From NCBI GenBank assembly GCA_003152145.1, contig PLZL01000374.1:867-11212 (forward strand): a stretch of 10,346 nt of DNA, read 5' to 3'. This stretch comes from Limisphaerales bacterium (GTDB taxonomy: Bacteria; Verrucomicrobiota; Verrucomicrobiae; Limisphaerales; UBA11358). Below the pieces are notes generated by a model. The model ran no database searches and was not told where the DNA came from. It saw only the letters and a program-made list of their open reading frames with translations. The first letter of the stretch is position 1. Every line of letters begins with the position of its first letter. Shown one piece after another: positions 7,306-10,346 of this stretch. A program made the translations under genes and the position numbers.

Positions 7306-8226
7306 CTAATTATTCTCTGTTTTGAACACTGCGACAATCGGCCGATGGTCAGAGCCGACGCCCCAGTTCGGAATTGTGGCAATGTAAGTTTCTCCCTTCA
7401 CCCAATCGCGCGCCAGCGCCGGGCTGATCAAAATATAATCCATGCGGGTATAAGAATCCTCCTTGCCATAGTATTCCGTCCACGTAACGTTGCGCGGATC
7501 GAAATTGGAATTTTCCGCGGGCGTGTTGTCCCCGTTCCGTTCGGCAGGCCGCGTGTCAGCAAGTTTGAATCGCCCGCGTCCAATGATTTCCTTGACCGCA
7601 TCGGAATCCTTCACGTCGTTGAAATCTCCGAGGACGATAAGCCTGGCGTTCGGATTGTCTGTGAAATGTTCGTCAACGATCCGGCGCAACATTTTCGCTT
7701 CTTCGAGGCGTTCCTCGGCTTCGTCGGCGTTGGGCACGGGACGGCGCGATTTCAAATGCGCGGCAATCAGCGTGAAGGTGAAATTCGTCGCGGCTTCGAT
7801 ATCCACCTCGGCAAAGCCGCGCTCCACGCGAAATTGCCGGCCATCGAGCAGAAACAGGTCGTTTGTGTGCGGATGCCGCGCGACGATGGGCAGCCGGCTC
7901 AATACGGCGAGGTGGATGTTCGTGTCCGCGCCGCTGACGTGTTCCAAAAACGGAAAATCCAGTCCGTCAGCCTTGAGCGACGCGCGCAATTCCAGGAGCG
8001 CGTTGGTCGTTCCCATTTCTTCGAGCGCGAGCACATCGGGATTCAGCGCGCGGATGCTTTCGCGGATTTTGGCGCGCGCCTCGGCGGATTTGACGTGTGG
8101 GCGCGATTCCGTCGGCTGGTCCAGATAATTTTCGACGTTGTAAGTGGCGACGCGGAAAGTGACGGCTAAAGCGTTGGAACAAAATACAGTTGCGACGGCG
8201 AAACAAAGTGAAAGCCATTTAAGCAT
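7306..8226 (-). CDS. Exported endonuclease/exonuclease/phosphatase-family protein
   Basis: A 306-residue member of the DNase I-like / EEP superfamily (metal-dependent phosphodiesterases acting on nucleic acids, phosphoinositides or sphingomyelin). An N-terminal signal peptide is visible (MLKWLSLCFAVATVFCSNALA, cleavage near residue 21), so it should act in the periplasm or outside. Catalytic motifs: N30 in ATYNVEN, E70 in ALEEMG, H157 in AAHLKS, D201/N203 in LGDFND, D263 in RMDYIL, and D293-H294 in GSDHRPI, which together give a full metal-binding and His/Asp catalytic set. The substrate cannot be deduced. I use the ATG at 8226; a TTG at 8232 adds two residues. The start lies 2 bases after the stop of the SitI6-like gene on the same strand and is partly covered by a small hairpin, so translation may be coupled. 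It converges with the fcl/E2-tail side. Confidence 0.9.
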   Translation of the reverse strand: MLKWLSLCFAVATVFCSNALAVTFRVATYNVENYLDQPTESRPHVKSAEARAKIRESIRALNPDVLALEEMGTTNALLELRASLKADGLDFPFLEHVSGADTNIHLAVLSRLPIVARHPHTNDLFLLDGRQFRVERGFAEVDIEAATNFTFTLIAAHLKSRRPVPNADEAEERLEEAKMLRRIVDEHFTDNPNARLIVLGDFNDVKDSDAVKEIIGRGRFKLADTRPAERNGDNTPAENSNFDPRNVTWTEYYGKEDSYTRMDYILISPALARDWVKGETYIATIPNWGVGSDHRPIVAVFKTENN

Positions 8227-8242
8227 GATCAAGAAAATGCTT
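8221..8242 (-). promoter_or_regulatory. Small hairpin covering the start codon of the EEP gene
   Basis: AAGCAT (8221-8226) and ATGCTT (8237-8242) are perfect inverted repeats 10 bases apart. In the minus-strand mRNA the second arm contains the ATG at 8226, and the stop codon of the preceding gene (8229-8231) sits in the loop. A ribosome finishing the upstream gene would open the stem. The stem is only 6 base pairs, so this is a weak structural inference. Confidence 0.3.
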
Positions 8243-9038
8243 GAAGAATTTGGAATTGAACATTCGTTGCTTTCAAATTCTGCAACGCCAGTTTCAATCT
8301 GTCAGTGACTTGCAACATACCGCCCGCAAAGAAGATGTCTGCGCCTTTCCACATCGAATCCACCATGACAAATCGGTTATCAGTTTCCGGGAAAGTTTCA
8401 CGGCCACAGCAGGAGCAAGTGGAAAGTGGTTCTCCTCCGGGTGCATAACCAGCTTTAGATTTCACGATTACTTCAAAATAAGGCCCAATTGAATCTGTCC
8501 GAGCCAGCATCGGCATCTCCTCAATAATATCTTCGGGTTCGCCCGTGGGTGGAATGGGCGCAGGAAGTCTTGCATTGCGCTTGCCGATCTTGCGGAGGTT
8601 TATCGGACAGAAAGCCACCTCTTTTACTTCCAGGGCGTGAAATAAATCCTTGATGCGTTTGGAACCGACAAGGCTTCTACCGCTGGCCCAAAGAAAGTCT
8701 GCCTTTGGCTTTGATGGCACATCAAGATAACAAGGTTGAAAAGCGTCCTCCGGTTGCAAAGGCGGACAAGAAATTCCAATTTTGCGAAATTCGTCCTGCA
8801 CTTCGCTTTGAAGCGCGCGATGTTGTTCGCGGGAAATTGCCCACCCTTCTTTGATATTTTTGTGATTACGAAGTGAGGCTGGACAATTGAGTGGCAATAT
8901 CCGTCCGCCACCCCAAGTCTGATGACAGACATCGCATTCTATGCCCGGCATTCCAAATGGATGCTCCAAGCCGCCATTGATATAGGAATGTTGGTAGTCG
9001 CTTTCGTAATCTGGATTAAAAATTCGCCAGAATTGCAT
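8229..9038 (-). CDS. Double-CXXCG motif protein, SitI6-like immunity family
   Basis: A 269-residue protein that I recognise as the double-CXXCG family (Gmx_para_CXXCG / SitI6-type immunity proteins, first noted in Myxococcus). Supporting points: the N-terminus MQFWRIF resembling the family's short beta-strand start; PGIECDVCHQTWGGGR with C35 and C38; a polar middle with a conserved-looking long insertion; CSCCGRE with C208, C211 and G212; and a C-terminal half reading FFAGGMLQVTDRLKLAL, as in the family's 'forms a patch then helix' ending. The first motif is CxxCH rather than CxxCG. The four cysteines could bind one zinc. In Myxococcus such proteins protect against SitA6 swarm-inhibition toxins; no SitA-like lipoprotein is present here, so the immunity role is inference. 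The ATG at 9038 is fixed by the family N-terminus; the open frame running further upstream to 9947 is antisense to folE2. GC is lower than in neighbouring genes. The gene ends 2 bases before the EEP gene. Confidence 0.8.
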   Translation of the reverse strand: MQFWRIFNPDYESDYQHSYINGGLEHPFGMPGIECDVCHQTWGGGRILPLNCPASLRNHKNIKEGWAISREQHRALQSEVQDEFRKIGISCPPLQPEDAFQPCYLDVPSKPKADFLWASGRSLVGSKRIKDLFHALEVKEVAFCPINLRKIGKRNARLPAPIPPTGEPEDIIEEMPMLARTDSIGPYFEVIVKSKAGYAPGGEPLSTCSCCGRETFPETDNRFVMVDSMWKGADIFFAGGMLQVTDRLKLALQNLKATNVQFQILQAFS

Positions 9039-9094
9039 ATTTGCGGTTCGTTTGAGGAAGCTTAAATCCTTGGCTTGGCTTGTCCAGACGAGTT

Positions 9095-9110
9095 TGTTCA
9101 CAAGAGAACA
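9095..9110. promoter_or_regulatory. TGTTC-N6-GAACA palindrome in the divergent gap
   Basis: The 108-base gap 9039-9146 separates the divergent SitI6-like gene and folE2. It holds a 16-base palindrome with perfect 5-base arms, the kind of site a dimeric repressor binds. It could serve either gene. I found no convincing -35/-10 pair in this gap, so this is only a candidate operator. Confidence 0.2.
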
Positions 9111-9146
9111 TTTTGCCAAACGCAGCAAAGCTGTTACTGTTCCACC

Positions 9147-9977
9147 ATGTCTCGAAACGGCAGGAACGCGGTAAAACTTCGCGCGGCCAGGAAAAATTCC
9201 GCCGCGCATTTGCACGACATGCAGAGCCGGCCCGATACGCGCGAGCTGCGGATTGACAAGGTCGGCGTGCGCGGGCTGCGTTTTCCCATCCAGGTGCGCG
9301 ACAAGGCGCGCAGCGTCCAGAACACCGTGGCGACCATCGGGATGTTCGTGGATTTGCCGAAGGAATTCAAAGGCACGCACATGAGCCGGTTCGTCGAGGT
9401 GCTCAACGCGCACGGCAGCATCATCCACGTGGAAAACATCCGGGACATTTTGCTGTCGCTGCAAAAAAAACTGAACTCCGCCACGTCGCACATCGAAATC
9501 GAGTTCCCCTATTTCATGACCAAGCGGTCGCCGGTGTCGCGCGGGGAAAGCCTGATGGATTACGTCGCGCGGTTCGACGCGGCAGCGTGCGGCGGGGACA
9601 TTGATTTCGTTCTGACGGTGAAGGCGAACGTGACGACGCTGTGCCCCTGCTCGAAGGCGATTGCCAAATACGGCGCACACAACCAGCGCGGGCTGGTAAC
9701 GGTGGCGGTTCGCATGAAGAAATCGGTTTGGATTGAAGATTTGGTGGCGATGATTGAAAGCTCGGCGAGTTCGGAGCTTTACGCGCTGCTCAAGCGGCAG
9801 GACGAGAAGTTCGTGACGGAGCGCGCCTACGAAAACCCGGTGTTCGTGGAGGATTTGGTGCGTAACGTGGCGGTGAAGCTGAACGCGCATCCGCAGGTCC
9901 GGTGGTATAAAGTCGAGGCGGAAAATTTCGAGAGCATCCACAACCACAATGCCTACGCGTGCATTGAGAAGGGGTGA
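9147..9977 (+). CDS. folE2: GTP cyclohydrolase I type IB (FolE2)
   Basis: A 276-residue FolE2 (COG1469-type) enzyme. It converts GTP to 7,8-dihydroneopterin triphosphate, the first step of folate synthesis and also the entry to queuosine/preQ0. The diagnostic segment LCPCSKAIAKYGAHNQRG lies at 165-182 and includes the catalytic-region cysteine(s) C166/C168 and H178. VTERAYENPVFVEDL (223-237) and ENFESIHNHNAYA (259-271) are also family signatures. FolE2 differs from the classical zinc-dependent FolE and can use other metals, so hosts keep it for zinc-poor conditions or as their only GTP cyclohydrolase. The ATG at 9147 is preferred over a TTG-initiated extension from 9075; an in-frame ATG at 9219 (252 residues) just before the conserved DTRELRIDKVGVRG is an alternative. 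None has a Shine-Dalgarno. It is divergent from the SitI6-like gene. Confidence 0.95.
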   Translation: MSRNGRNAVKLRAARKNSAAHLHDMQSRPDTRELRIDKVGVRGLRFPIQVRDKARSVQNTVATIGMFVDLPKEFKGTHMSRFVEVLNAHGSIIHVENIRDILLSLQKKLNSATSHIEIEFPYFMTKRSPVSRGESLMDYVARFDAAACGGDIDFVLTVKANVTTLCPCSKAIAKYGAHNQRGLVTVAVRMKKSVWIEDLVAMIESSASSELYALLKRQDEKFVTERAYENPVFVEDLVRNVAVKLNAHPQVRWYKVEAENFESIHNHNAYACIEKG

Positions 9978-9999
9978 AAAAAAACGGCTTAATTATGGG

Positions 10000-10346
10000 T
10001 TAGCCCAGTCGCCCGTGGCGAATCCATCGAAACTCAATTTCCGGTGAAAATGCAACGCCGACTGGAGAGCGGTCTGGCAGCATTCCACGCACCGCGTTGA
10101 ATGGCTCCGAACCAAACCTGCGGTCTCCGATGAATTCTACAAAGCGGAAAGGTTGTGTTGTTCCTATTGATGGAACTACCTCAAAGAAGCCATCCTCACC
10201 AATGGGAGTGTCAAAAAATCCGTAACGGGGCAGTCGCGGCAGTTCAGATAACCCGTAACGCCACATTAAACTCCGAAGGACAAGCACGTCCCACAATCGC
10301 TCCGCCACTGAATCGAAATCGTCGTAGGGCTGAGTATCGTCACTAA
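10000..10346 (-). CDS. Unrecognised protein, C-terminal part (5' end beyond window)
   Basis: An open minus-strand frame enters from the right edge and ends at TAA 10000-10002, giving 115 residues. A GTG at 10308 could start a 102-residue protein, but the frame stays open to the edge, so the true start is probably outside. The composition looks like a real soluble protein: acidic beginning (DDTQPYDDFDS), then aromatic- and Pro/Arg-rich text such as RLPRYGFFDTPIGEDGFF and a C-terminus EIEFRWIRHGRLG. I recognise no family, motif or membrane segment. It is convergent with folE2, with 22 bases between the stops and no clear terminator there. Confidence 0.6.
   Translation of the reverse strand, partial: SDDTQPYDDFDSVAERLWDVLVLRSLMWRYGLSELPRLPRYGFFDTPIGEDGFFEVVPSIGTTQPFRFVEFIGDRRFGSEPFNAVRGMLPDRSPVGVAFSPEIEFRWIRHGRLG

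Noticed and set aside
7345..8169. 274-codon plus-strand frame over the EEP gene
   Set aside because: It is antisense to a gene with a signal peptide and all catalytic motifs.
9039..9947. Minus-strand extension of the SitI6-like frame to 572 codons
   Set aside because: The extra N-terminal part is exactly antisense to folE2, and the family N-terminus begins at the ATG at 9038. A gene finder could wrongly merge them.

Overview
This looks like a chromosomal stretch from a free-living Gram-negative bacterium of moderately high GC. My best guess is the Verrucomicrobiota (Pedosphaera/Limisphaera-like). The guess rests on general resemblance only: weak or absent Shine-Dalgarno sites, a soluble multi-receiver hybrid kinase, a TPP-dependent E1 split into alpha and beta subunits, and a CACCAAG / TTGGAGCTTGG-type intergenic repeat. 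No rRNA or other firm taxonomic marker is present, and Planctomycetota or Acidobacteriota remain possible.

Layout. (1) 1-2684, minus strand: a soluble hybrid histidine kinase (REC-HisKA-HATPase-REC-REC-Hpt), followed after 6 bases by a response regulator cut by the window edge. Together they could form one phosphorelay. (2) 2800-6191, plus strand: a 2-oxo acid dehydrogenase operon of E1-alpha, E1-beta and the lipoyl acyltransferase E2. A good sigma70-like promoter sits so close to the first ATG that the mRNA may be leaderless. A large imperfect inverted repeat fills the E1-beta/E2 gap. No E3 (lipoamide dehydrogenase) is in view. (3) 6192-7298: an insertion carrying fcl (GDP-L-fucose synthase), less GC-rich than its surroundings. 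It is flanked by two copies of the last 17 codons of E2, one being the end of the real gene and one an orphan tail after fcl. (4) 7306-9038, minus strand: a double-CXXCG (SitI6-type) immunity-like protein, followed after 2 bases by an exported endonuclease/exonuclease/phosphatase-family protein. (5) 9147-9977, plus strand: folE2, a type IB GTP cyclohydrolase. (6) 10000-10346, minus strand: the C-terminal part of an unrecognised protein.

How they fit together. The core of the window is metabolic and regulatory: oxidative decarboxylation of a 2-oxo acid, the first step of folate/queuosine synthesis, and a phosphorelay. Two accessory pieces appear to have been inserted. One is the fcl block, whose flanks imply recombination at the 3' end of the E2 gene. 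The other is the lower-GC SitI6-like gene between folE2 and the phosphatase/nuclease gene. The most notable signal is the E2 tail duplication around fcl: the two copies differ almost only at silent positions, so they diverged while both were coding.
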